From Syngnathus acus (lineage: Eukaryota > Chordata > Actinopteri > Syngnathiformes > Syngnathidae): a stretch of DNA of 64,000 nt. Made by a program: the position numbers and the translations under genes. Positions 1 through 12,200 of the stretch are shown piece by piece (within the stretch, counting starts at the first letter, position 1; the number at the start of each line of letters is the position of its first letter). The DNA is taken from positions 7,281,001 through 7,345,000 of the forward strand of contig NC_051096.1 of assembly GCF_901709675.1 (NCBI RefSeq), written 5' to 3'. Below the pieces are notes generated by a model that ran no database searches, had not been told where the DNA came from, and worked only from the letters and a program-made list of their open reading frames with translations.

Positions 1-158
1 GTGAGGGAAGTGGGGAATCTGTGAGTGTCTTTCTGTCTTTCAGCCTGTCAACATGTTTCTTGGATGCATGGCTGCGAAATTCTCAGAGAATGTCTCATCA
101 TTTATGGGACAAAACGTTGAGGTTTTTTTTTTTGGTTTTGTTTGGAATATATTTGTAG

Positions 159-3100
159 TGCCCTGCAGCCTGCCCTGCTGGACCTCAGGGATTGGCTGGG
201 CTACCAGGCATGAAGGTGAGAATTTTTTTTAATCCAAACGGGTAACTACAATATTTTTTTTTACTTATTTTATATTTTTTTATTTTATTTATTTACTTAT
301 TTTGCTCACAGGGACACAAAGGTATGCCTGGTGAAAATGGCAAAGATGGTATACCTGGAGAAAAGGTGCACAGTTTGATTGACACCATAAACAACATTGA
401 GTGGAAACAATAAAGTGTGACCATGTGACTATCTTCATTCGATCCACAGGGAGATTCTGGACCTGAAGGCCCTCAAGGTGCGCCAGGTCGCATGGGAGAC
501 GACGTAAGACTATTAATTGTCACAATTACGCTAACATTGTAAATGTCTTCCGTATAATATGATATCCGTCCGTGTCAGGGACAAAGAGGACCCATTGGAC
601 CTCCTGGTACAACAGGAGAAAAAGGAGACAGGGTATGTTCAATTTAGGTCCGATTATATTCGATTCGCGTTGAAGTAAGTGCTGGTTCTGTTATAGGGTC
701 CTCCGGGTTTCAATGGCATGCCCGGACCCACTGGCCCACCAGGAGCGCCTGTAAGTAATCTTGCCTTGCATTGACACCCACAAGGAAAGTCTTGAAGAGT
801 GAATTTGTGTCCTCAGGGTGTGGAGGGATTGCGTGGACGTCAAGGTTTTGAGGGACCCAAGGGTGATGAAGTGAGTGCAACGTGCTGGCTGGAGAATATT
901 TTTGAAAAAATATATATTTCTCATTTGGATTTTATGTTTGATTAGGGCGCAATGGGATCCCAAGGGGAGCAGGGTCCTCAAGGAGATAAGGGAGATGTTG
1001 TAAGTTGGATTGATTACATTTGAAAGCACTCGTCTGTTTTGTTTTTTGTTTTTTAACTTGTGCGGTGGGCTTTGACAGGGAGCGCCGGGCAAAGACGGCC
1101 TAGATGGAATTCCTGGAACTGATGGTGCCAAGGTGACTTGTCAGCTAAAAATAAATCAATATTTTTACGTGTCTAAACTGTCAACCTACTCCACAGGGAG
1201 AGTCCGGGCCGGTCGGAACCGTTGGCGTCAGGGGGGTTGTGGGCATTCCTGTAAGTCCCCTTCATATTTTTTATTTTTTTTTGCCATATACATTTTAAGG
1301 GTATTACCTTAGCGGTGTAATTATTATTATTTTTTTTTTCAGGGGCTTCCAGGCAAGCCAGGATTAGTTGGACCTACTGGTGAAAAGGTACATTTTAATT
1401 TTAATAATTTATCTGAATGACAAAATGACGTGCACATTATCTTTAGGGCGACGCCGGTGCTGATGGAGCCATCGGGCCGATTGGACTTCCGGGCAAAACC
1501 GTGAGCTTTCTGAACATTCAATTCACGCTTACTGTACATTCATATAATATATCCCACATGTGGACAGGGTGAGGACGGGAAACCCGGAGAAGATGGAAAA
1601 GCAGGAGAAAAAGGCTCAACTGTGCGTTGATATTGACTCCCCATTTTCTGTGATAAAAACAATTTTGAAGATGTGATACCTTTCTAGGGTGGATCAGGGA
1701 AACAAGGGCCAGTGGGGCCAGCAGGTCCTCCAGGTATCGAGGTAACAACACCTTTTTAAATATCTTTGGGGTTGTGGCGATGACAAATTAACAGACGGGT
1801 TTCACAATTGATCCTCGCAGGGTGAAAAGGGCGAGAAAGGCAACGCTGGGGAAACTGGAATGAAAGGTCACACTGGACACAAAGGAGATCAGGTTGGATG
1901 ATCTTCTTACTAAAATGCCACGAAGCAAACAAAAGTATTGATTAAAGTTCTGTCGATAGGGGCCGATGGGACCAGAGGGACCAAAAGGAAGTTTGGTATG
2001 TTTACCTCTATTGCAAACATATTATTTGTATTTAATGACTAAAACGTATGATTCAGGGAGCTACAGGTCTTCCCGGAGATCCTGGAGTCAAGGGAGATCA
2101 GGTATGTTTTGTATTGTGGCTTCATTGGTTTGAATGAAACATTAAACCTAGCATCTCTCCATCAGGGTCCACCTGGAATTCCTGGAATTAAAGGAGAGGT
2201 ATAAATATTTTTTTCATGTTTATAACCAGAGTGGACTGGCTTTGATTTACACTGTTCGACTCAGTATGGAACAAAGGGCGACAGAGGAGCAACCGGACCA
2301 GAAGGTAGACCGGGTCGGCCAGGCCATTTGGGCGTGGCTGGTCCAATGGGATCCCGAGGGCTGGAGGGAGAGCCGGGTTCACCTGGGGCACCGGGTCCCA
2401 GAGGTCTGCCTGTAAGCGTTGCGCCTGCTGACTCTACCGGAAGTTGCTTTTCAAAATAAAATGTGCTTATCCACATTTATGAACTCCTCACAGGGCCCAA
2501 GAGTTAGCGATGACAACCTTCGGGAAATGTGCTCGGCTGTGGTTGAAGGTTAGTTTGTACGTTTTGACTTGAAATGGTGGCACAAATTGACTTGTTCCAT
2601 ATTCTGGACTTTGCAGAACAATTAGGAGAATTCATGAAAGATTTCCTAAAGAGACCCGCTGCATTGGGAGCTCCAGGCGTCCCAGGACAAGCGGGACCAC
2701 CGGGCCCTGCTGGAGCTGACGGTGCTCCGGGACCACCGGGAGCTCAAGGGCCCATGGGGGTCAAAGGCCATCCGGGCTACTTTGGCATGCCAGGTTCACC
2801 GGGAAAGAAAGGTCAGGATTGAGATAACCCAAAGACTTGGGTAGATCCCAATCAACTGGCTCCTTTTTGTAGGTGACCCTGGAGCTCAGGGAGATAAAGG
2901 AGATAAAGGTGAAGACGGCATTGGAATCAAAGGAAGTGCAGGACTACCAGGTGTACCAGGTAAAAAAAAAACACTCATGTTTACCATGCTACATGTAAAA
3001 ACAAATGTGCTTCAAAACTACCTTAGGTATTCCAGGTGCTCCCGGCATCGGTAAAGATGGCAAGGATGGAGAACGTGGCGAACAAGGAAGCCCCGGCGTC

Positions 3101-3232
3101 CCGGGAGCAGCCGGTCCAAAGGGTCCATCTGGTCCACCAGGTCTTTGTGACCCATCAACCTGCACAAACCGAAATCCACCACCTCTCTTTATGTACAGCG
3201 GGAAGAAGTCATCCACTTACAGAAAAAAGTGA
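159..3232 (+). CDS. Type IX collagen alpha chain, 3' part (NC3 end, COL2, NC2, COL1, NC1)
   Basis: The product is a FACIT collagen chain expected to sit on the surface of type II/XI fibrils in cartilage-like matrix. Exons: 159-215, 312-365, 450-503, 579-632, 697-750, 817-870, 946-999, 1079-1132, 1197-1250, 1343-1387, 1447-1500, 1568-1621, 1688-1741, 1821-1892, 1960-1995, 2057-2101, 2166-2198, 2265-2411, 2494-2548, 2617-2811, 2873-2959, 3027-3232. They join to 523 codons plus TGA with no break, and all have GT donors and AG acceptors. Order: NC3 end with CPAACPA, a perfect Gly-X-Y COL2 of 339 residues, NC2 of about 32 residues with one Cys (REMC), COL1 of 115 residues with two short Gly-X imperfections, and NC1 with CDPSTC and a basic tail ending YRKK. 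The 339 and 115 lengths are diagnostic of type IX chains. Which chain (alpha 1, 2 or 3) cannot be decided, because the N-terminal part lies before the window. It is convergent with col22a1. Confidence 0.88.
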
Positions 3233-4451
3233 GACATGGACACACCCGGATCTTCAACCTTCAAGTGACGGACGGCGCTTATAAACTGGTCCACAAATCC
3301 AGTTTTGATCTTCAGGAGTCTACATTGGAACTGGGGATGTTAGCGACACAAAGGGAAACAAGACACGGCACAACTGTAGAAATTGTATAGACTTGTGAGG
3401 AGCGACTTTAATGGGAGCTAATCTGAAGGTGAACGAGTTTTAACAAATATGAACAAACTGTAAAATAGAAAACATTTTGTCTGACTACATGTATTTCATT
3501 TTCAATAGTGTTGCATACCTCACAATCCAATTTTCTGTCACAGCGCCAAAGAATCATCTTTTTTTTGGCACAATTATGTCAAGCTTTTCAGAAAAATTTG
3601 TTTTGGAGAGAAACGGTTGTCATTGGGGCGTTGCCTGGATACAAAGGAAAATCAATATTGTCTCCCGTATGGGCACAATGCAAACATTCAGTTCAAATAT
3701 GACCATTAGCTTAGGTAAAAAAAAATAACCATCAAGGACAATGTTATCAAACATTCCAGCCAGTTCGAGGTCGTGTGCACAAGGGTGAGACAGCACAAGC
3801 CGTAAAAACGGAGCACAGGTGATTAACGCTGCAATCAATTGTTTGATGACCAGAACAAAACTAGCCGAGCCGTAGCCTCGTCACAATTAAAGTCTGCCAA
3901 CGTGGTTTGGGATGAATTTATTCCAGTACAGTACATTACATGAGTCTTTCAAATCATTACAATATGCTACTATTTTTAAAAATATTTTAGCACCATTTTC
4001 ACCAGATAAAAAAAAAAAAAAAATCAATATATTGTGGAATAAAAGCACTTGGGATATATTCTTTTAATTAGCAAAGGTCACTAAATGGGTCTGTGTTTTG
4101 TGCATGTCTGACGGAGGACAAACCATTTTTTTTTTTAAAAGTACAAGACCGTTAAATGTACTTTAATGGTTTGACCTTCTAAATTGGGTTGAGAATTGCT
4201 CTTTGAGTTTATTTTTCTAAGAACCGATGTAAAAGCCAAATGGAATCGATTTAAAAAAAAAGAGAGAGAAGTCTATAAATAAACTGGTGGACAAATAAAT
4301 TAGCTTACTTGGGCCCGTTGGCGTGGGCTCTTAAAAGGCCTAACACTAAGTCATAAAGTGGCACATGAGAAAGCGCTTTGAAGCAACAAGCCTTTCGGGA
4401 AAAAAAAAAAAAAAAGAATAGCAATGTCGCAAGTTGTTCCTCTTCAATAAA
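3233..4451 (+). other. 3' UTR region of the type IX collagen gene with candidate poly(A) signals
   Basis: Non-coding sequence follows the TGA at 3230-3232. AATAAA hexamers on the plus strand lie at 4038-4043, 4278-4283, 4294-4299 and 4446-4451; the last is followed within about 20 bp by an A-rich stretch. I cannot tell which is used. The small ORFs at about 3477-3838 overlap on both strands and show no protein signature. Confidence 0.45.
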
Positions 4452-4621
4452 TGAAAATTGCTTAAAAAAAAAAAAAAAGCGCCATTCCCTTTGAATCCCA
4501 AATCATTTCTTTATATAGCAAACCACATTTTGGAATCCAAAACTCTCCCAATCTCACCCAGAGGTAGTCAAGCTCAAATAAATGAGTTGGGAGTTTGGGA
4601 GGCGAGTTGCATGGCCGTCGA

Positions 4622-4627
4622 TTTATT
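4622..4627 (-). promoter_or_regulatory. Candidate poly(A) signal of col22a1
   Basis: TTTATT on the plus strand is AATAAA on the minus strand, about 540 nt after the col22a1 stop. If used, the two convergent transcripts end within a few hundred bases of each other (nearest plus-strand signal at 4446-4451). The region 4628-5162 would be the col22a1 3' UTR; I see no gene or large repeat in it. Confidence 0.4.
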
Positions 4628-5162
4628 CCAACATTAAAAGTTAAAGCATATCAAAAAGAGGATAGTACTACTTACCTCCATTTTGGACAAGCGGGGCAGA
4701 ATGATCCCATTCAAGGCTACGTAAGAAGCACAAAAGTGCTCCACCATCACTCCCACAAACAATCATTGTCAATACCGCCTAAGAATTCAAAATGGCTTCC
4801 CAAAGTCCCGCCCCACCCGATACTAGCAAAATACTAAACCCGATACCAAGCGATTACCTAACAGATTGAGCAGCGAGCAGTGAGAGAAATCTCGAGCTTG
4901 ACATACCTGGAGAGACTTGCATCATCCGCTCCTGATATATTTGACAAGAAGCATGCAAGTCAGGAAAACATATTTAGCTGCCCTCTTTACCCCACATTCC
5001 ATCTGCAAAAGTCCCTGGCATCCAATCCCCCATCATTGGCAAAAAGAAAACACAGAATAATCGTCAGTCCTCCAAAGGTGAGGTTGGAACCCTCCCAAAA
5101 ATCTTCTTTAGTCAGACGCTACAATGTTCATAAATACAGCTGTACTTCAAGCTCTTTTCATT

Positions 5163-6243
5163 TTAAGTCCCCTTGACATTTTTGGTGTGAGGTCTGTTCG
5201 CAAGGCTGGCGTAATAGGCGCACTGGGAGGGGTCACATTGCCCGGTAGGTCCCTGAGGGCCCGGTTGACCGGTGGGGCCGGGATTTCCTGGCTCCCCTTG
5301 GGCTCCGGATTGTCCCGGGCTGCCGTCTTTCCCATAACCCGGCATACCAGCCGGGCCTGTGGTCGGGAGACGGAATCGCTTTAGCAGCAATCGAGCGGCG
5401 TCTAGTGCAGTGGTTCTTAACCTGGGTTCCATCGAACCCTAGCGGTTCGGTGAGTCGGTCTCAGGGGTTGGGCAGAGCCTGCACTGCACACACCTGATTT
5501 ATAAATTGGTGATATCTGAACTAGTCTTGCAAAGGCAACAGTAGAAGTCACACTGATTTGCAGGGATGTTGTGAGTTCATGCATTGTGTCGGTTTTGTCC
5601 CGCACGGCTCATTTTGTGCACCAGTAAAAAACATCTATGTCTTGAATTTGAAACAAAAATAATTTTATTATTCACTGAAGAGAGATTCGGTGAACGCGTC
5701 TATGAAACTTGGGGGTTCGGTACCTCCAACAAGGTTAAGAACCACTGGTCTAGTGTGAATGTTTTTAGTTGTGATATTACCTATTGCACCAGGAGGACCT
5801 TGCTCTCCTCTTTCACCAACCCCAGAATCTCCTTTGTCTCCTTTAGTACCTCTTTCACCTGAAAGGAACACAAATAGGGTTAGTGGATGGTGTCATCTGA
5901 AAGTCTTAGTTGCGGGCCGCTACCTTTGGGACCCGCGGGTCCCCTCGATCCTTCGCCTCCGTTCAGTCCAGGCATGCCCGGTTCCCCGGCTGGGCCAGGT
6001 CGCCCGGGGTTGCCGTCTTTACCCGGAAGGCCGGGTGCTCCCGGGCGTCCCGTGGAACTCTTCACATGGGCTGGTTGCATCTGAGCCATGAGGTAGGCCA
6101 ATTTGGCTAGAAGCACAAAAGAAAGACTCCATCAGGAAATGGATTCTTCAGATATGATGTGAAGCTGTTGCCTCACCATCCAATTGCTTGGACAATTCCT
6201 CCTGAATGAGCCTTCTCATCTGCTCCACTGATGCGGACTCCCC
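5163..6243 (-). CDS. col22a1: col22a1 C-terminal exons: helical NC segment, last collagen stretch, CDPSQC tail
   Basis: Exons on the minus strand: 6177-6243, 5924-6106, 5781-5858, 5163-5356 (TAA at 5165-5163). The first two encode a non-collagenous, probably alpha-helical segment ([17 protein letters not shown], then [12 protein letters not shown]), which interrupts the triple helix and could act as a trimerisation or hinge element; this role is inference. Gly-X-Y repeats resume and end in CDPSQCAYY, a two-Cys FACIT motif just after the last triple helix, thought to form interchain disulfides. Exon junctions are phase 1, unlike the phase 0 junctions of the main helix. The intron at 5357-5780 carries a hAT-type insertion. 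Confidence 0.92.
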
Positions 6244-9200
6244 CTGAGGAGATGCGGTTGATTGCGGTTGACTGAATTATTCGCAACGCTTTTTGATACT
6301 TACTCTGGGTCCTGGTATTCCTGGATTCCCAGAAGGTCCTTGTGGCCCAGGAGATCCCAATTCACCCGGTGGTCCTGACATGCCCATCATCCCAGTGTGG
6401 CCCTTTCTGCCAGGTGGTCCTGTATTTCCTGGTATACCTGGTTCTCCAGATTGTCCCTTATCACCTTTAATGCCCCCGTCTCCCTAGAATAGATTTGTGA
6501 GGTGTGTTTTTTGGCAGAGCTTAACTCAAAATCCCCGTACTTACTTTTTCCCCCTTCAGGCCACGATCGCCTGCTCGGCCTGGGACTCCCTACAAGACCC
6601 CGAAGATGTATTAAAAAAAAAAAATGCAATATGTACTGGACATTAAAAAATAGAAACTACTGGTGTGAGCTACCTGTTTTCCTTCTGGACCAACAGGACC
6701 TGGCGGACCCTGGAAAATGAACAAAAATGTCAATATTGTGTCGATTAGATCTTTTAATTTCCAGACACTTACCGGAGGCCCCTTAGGCCCACTGAAGCCT
6801 GGTAATCCTGGATTCCCATGTTCTCCCCTTTCCCCTCTCAAACCCTGAGCGTTGGAAAAGATGTTGTAAAAATAAACAATAGGAATTGCCATGTTCATAT
6901 GAGTTTGCAGAATGGTGGCGCATTGACAGACAACTCACCGGAGTTCCTGGGAGACCTGATTTACCCGACGGCCCCGGTTCACCCTGCTTGCCCTGCAAAG
7001 CAAACAAACCAAGAAAGAAAAGTGATGGACTCGGTTCCATAAATGTACTGCACGCCTCTTTCCACTTGACATGATGTGCTGAGTGGTGTGTTCATGCTCA
7101 CTGGTTCGCCTCTTGGTCCAATGAGTCCTTCAGGTCCATGAGGCCCCTTTTGACCCTGCCACAACAAACAAAACAACAGTTTGCCAATATACGCGTTCTC
7201 CGGCTTTTAAGTGTGAACGCCGATGGGTTAAAAGCGAGCTTGTCGCCTCTTGACAATAAATGGGACAAAAATCTCATAATGTAGAAAGCTCCAGCAGCGG
7301 CTCCACGGTAAAATATAGACATGATTAAAGATTATTGCTTGAATCATTGCTGGGCTGGATTCCAGAAGATGTCGGGGAGCAATACTGCAGCCTGAAGAAT
7401 ATTTTATGCAGTTTGAACAGGCCAGGATTTTCTATGGCCTAATATTTATCTCTCCTATACAGCATGGCTGTGAGGCACGACTACATTTTTTCCTTTATTA
7501 CAAGCTTTTCTTGGAGGGAAATAAAGTACACTTTCTATTTTTCATATGACAGATAGTTTATTAAATAATATAAATAAACACACGGTACCTCCTTTCCAGG
7601 TTTGCCATCCCGTCCAGGTAATCCAGCTTTTCCATCTTCTCCCTGTTTGACGCATGAAATCATCGCATGACATTCGCTACCCAGAGGCTGAGCAGCACTG
7701 TATTTGTTTACAGAGTATAGTATTCTGTTTAGGAACATTTCTAACCTGTGTATAGAATTTTAAATCTATATTATTATTATATAAATATTCTATATTTTTG
7801 TTGCTTTGCTCACCTTTGACCCAGGAGGACCAGGTTCTCCTCTGTGACCCTTGAAGCCCTGAATAGACAGGAGTAATGGTGATCTTTGTGATCTTTTACA
7901 CAGGTTCCGTTTATGGAGGCTACTTACTGGGAGTCCACGGAGACCGGGGTTTCCAAGTGGTCCAGGTTCACCTTGTTTGCCCTGGCATCAAAAAATGACT
8001 CATCATCACAGCTCATGAATCAGGTGACATGAAATGAGGCTAAAATGTTCTACTTACCGGTTCTCCTTGTTCACCTTGGATACCATCTTTTCCCATTTTG
8101 CCAGGTGGACCCTGCAGTTAAGTGGAATGGATTGTCATCAAACAGGACTACAATAGTTTGGATCAGACTGGAGTTGTTTATTGTTTGGCTGCTGCATCAT
8201 AATTCTTACAATCGCGCCAGGAAGACCCGGAGGACCTTGGATCCCTTTGAGACCTTCTTTGCCCTATTAAAACAGATAGGAAGAGTCATTAAAAAGAAAA
8301 AGAGAATACTAGACAGCGTAACTCGGCACATTACACGGTCTGACCTATATTGAGGAAAGCAGGTCTGCAGACTAATGATATGTCGTTTTTATACGTGGGA
8401 AAGTACAAGATTCTGGACTCACCTTCTCTCCAGGGGGTCCTTGGGGACCAGGAGGACCAGGTTGTCCATCATTGCCCTGAACATAAACAAAATGTTTTCA
8501 AATCAAGACAACGTTGCACAGCTTCTGAGACTATTTGGTGCATGTATGAGACAAAAGAGCAATTTACCGCTGTGCCCATCATTCCAGCAGGACCGGGATG
8601 ACCTGGAGGTCCAGGGTGACCCTGTAAAATAAATAAGAAATGACTCAACCACAATATATGCGAAATATTGAGGTCATAAATGTTTGTCTGTTCACCTTTT
8701 CTCCCTTATCTCCTGGCATTCCAGAAGTACCTCGGTCACCTTTAAGTCCCTGTGTGGATAAATTGACAAACAAACTTATTAAAAAAATAAAAATCTGCTT
8801 CAATGTGAGCCAAAAACAAAAGTATTTGCTCGTCTCAGCAATAAGGAAAAGCGTTAATGTGTCATCTTGCCTTTCCTCCATCAGCTCCGGGAGGTCCTTG
8901 AGGTCCCGGTAGGCCCGGTGCGCCCTGTAATGACACAGCAGACAATCAGTCTTGTCCTGGAAGACGAAGCGTGGCCTAATTGCTCACTAGTACCCCTGGA
9001 GGAGGCTCGACTAATGACGCAGACTGCGTCTGGGCGTACTTTGATTGATGAGCACACATTAGTAACTTGGACCTCATGCCTCATTTTCGGTCTAATGAAT
9101 GCACTCACGCAAACACACATTCCATTGACTTTACATTAAGGCAAAGCTGATACTAATGCAGAATACAAATACGACTGTGTCCTACTTGATAGCCATCTTG

Positions 9201-12200
9201 ACCATCTTTCCCAGGAGGTCCTTGTTGTCCTTTATCGCCCGGCAGTCCCGAGACACCTGCTTGTCCAGGAGGTCCTGCTGGGCAGTCTGAGCAAATGTCC
9301 TAAATGATGCAAAAAAAGAAACTTTTAGTTTTGACTGGACAATAACTCTCTCAAAACATGCAGCTGTGCTTACCTTAAGTTTGATGTCGGAAAGGTCTGC
9401 TGCTTTTCCCTAGAGAAGATGATCATAAAGTATCAAACTGAATTGTCACTGAAAATAAATAAATACATTCTTTAGATCATTTGATCCATTCTTACAGGCT
9501 CTCCAGGTGATCCCTTCTCGCCTGGCCTTCCCGGTACTCCCTAAAAGGAGGATAAAGTAGTAGATTACATGTACACTAATATAAAGCACATTGAGTCCAT
9601 ATATAAAAAAAATGAAAGTGTCGCCTCACGTTATGCCCTGCAGGTCCGTCGGGACCAGCTATGCCGGGCAAGCCCCTCAAGCCCTGAAAAGCAGGAAAGA
9701 AAACAAATAAGATGACAACTATAAATAATAATAATAACACAAAATAATATCAAATAAAAATAATATTGTTATTAACATAAGATACAGTACAAAACTAAAA
9801 TAAATGCAAAAAATCCTACTCACAGGTAGTCCGGGATTCCCATTATTTCCAGGGGGCCCCTATAAAAAGACAAAGACGGTAGTTACTATAAAGATGGTCT
9901 AAATATGACCGGCAGAGTACAACAAAAATGGCTTGTTTTGGCCATCATACCTGAGGTCCTGTTTTGCCTTCCCCTGGGGAGCCCCTGTCCCCTGGTAAGC
10001 CTGGCTCTCCTCTTAATCCTGGGGGACCCTGAGAAACACAAACCAAATTTATTAGCCACTCTCCTCATCCTCAGTAAAGTATGTGAGCTGTAGTAATAGC
10101 AGTAGTGCTTCACTGAGGATAAATAATACATGCCTGTAAGTATTGTCTGTCTACATGTGTTGCTGCAACACTTGTGTTCAACTGTGTCCACCCTTGAGCA
10201 TACACAGAGAAAAATAAAATCCTTTTACCTTTGGCCCTGGGAGTCCTTCATTTCCCCGTGGTCCCGGTTCTCCCTGTCATATCACAAATGATGTCAATTA
10301 AACAGCTCGGAAACACAAACACCTCATATAAAGACGAAATCATTCGGCATTAGCATTAGAAAGTGTGTACGAGTTCATTCCTCAATGCACATAAACGGCA
10401 ACAGCGAGGCCTCTGGGCCGCACCTGGCTGCTGTAAAAAGAAGAATGAAAGAAAGAAATGAAAACTAAGCGAGCTTCCTGTTTGCCTGCGCTTCGTCAGC
10501 AGCTCTGAGGTGGGAGGAAAAAAAAAAAGATGGAGGCACACGGTGTGCCGCAGCACAAAATGTGCCAACTCAGGCTTGTTGTGTTGCGGTTCAACATATA
10601 TGCACAGCACATGTAGAAGATTTTTTTTTTTTGTGGGAGCAGAAGATAATAAATAAATGATGGATGAACATTTACTGACACTTATATGAACCAGGTGGAA
10701 CACTGCAAACTATAACAATAAAACAATTTTATAATCTATTTCTTACAGGTAGTCCATCTTTTCCCTTCCCTGTTGGTCCTTGGGGTCCAATCAAACCAGG
10801 CTCTCCAGGGAGTCCTCGTTGACCTGCTTGCCCTGGTTTGCCTGACTCCCCCTAAAGAAAATACATTTTTCATGATGATATATTGCTAACCAAAATGGAA
10901 ATGATTTGTTGTTTATCCAGGAGCGCTGATGAAGAGTTTGGATATGAAATGTATGACCTTGTCTCCTCTCTCTCCAGCAGGACCAGGAGGCCCAATGATG
11001 CCTGGTATGCCCTAAAAAAAAAGCAGTTCCATTATAAAGCGAGACTTGTGTTTAGTCACACATCAAATTGTGCATGCAGACCTACCGCATTGCCTGGGAG
11101 CCCTCGAGGCCCTTGAGGACCAGCCACACCAGGAGGCCCCTGTAGCAGCAAACACATTAGTGGTTACTATACTATGAACTATTATTGGGCTTCTCACTTT
11201 CAACTCACTGGGTCCCCAACACGTCCTGTCTCTCCTTGAAGTCCTGTGTCTCCTTTTGAACCCTAACAAAGGTCAACCCAAATATGATTAATTGATGGGT
11301 TGATTAATGACTCTATTTTAATTATTGCTCTTGAGGTTTTACAAGCCAAGTCTTACCAGTAGTCCAGGTGGACCCTTAAAGCCTTGCTCGCCAGGTAATC
11401 CTCTTGGGCCCTTCAGGCAGAGTATATTTATTAGCACGCTTGATTTAATTGAGCAATTCATTTTCTTTCATTTTTAGTCTGTCTTTCCTCATTTTAAGAA
11501 TATGCTTTAACAAAACTTTGCATATGTTATTGACAAAAACAATAATAAAAAAATAATGCTTGGTTAATATCAAGGATTACAAAATTATTATAAGGGACAT
11601 ATTATTATTTTTTTTTTTTATTATTATCATTTATCAGTATCTGTGTTGTCCAGCTGTGAGCAATACAAATTCATGAGGTATCTTAATGTGTCTTTGGTGA
11701 CATCTCGTGGATCGTTTTGCACATTGCAAAAAAATATAGTTTAAGGAATACTCCATAGACGTCAAATGAAAAAAAAAAAAACGTCTGAAATACGTATAAA
11801 AATATGTATCGACAAAATCTCACCATTTCTCCAGTCTTTCCTTGGTCCCCTTTCTCTCCTTTTTCTCCTGGTTTTCCCTTCATAAAAAATGGACCATTGT
11901 CACTTTTGTGTACCTTTAAATATTTTATCATTCTGTTTGGAGAGACTTTTTTTTTTTCATGGTATTGTTGTCAACTTACAGGTTCACCCGGCTCAGGAAT
12001 GACCTCTGCTACCTGTGAAGAAAAAAAAATCCCAATGTATTTGATTTATATTTTTGGGGAATATCATTCAATGCAATTTACATTTCCAGGCACGCCGGGC
12101 AGTCCCCTGTCTCCTACTTCACCCTGAAAGCAGAAGAAGAAGACAATCGTGTTAAATTAATTACAGAAAGATTAGCTTGATTTATTTAATATTGGTCCAC

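Noticed and set aside
44-121. Possible 78 bp exon upstream of the first type IX collagen exon, after a good acceptor at 41-43
   Set aside because: It is open in phase 0, but would leave an intron of only 37 bp (122-158) and a poor donor; the encoded residues are not collagen-like.
6237-6247. Apparent one-base frameshift in the col22a1 exon ending in a run of five C (five G on the coding strand)
   Set aside because: The first G of the run belongs to the AG acceptor. With the exon ending at 6243 the length is 67 bp and the frame is correct.
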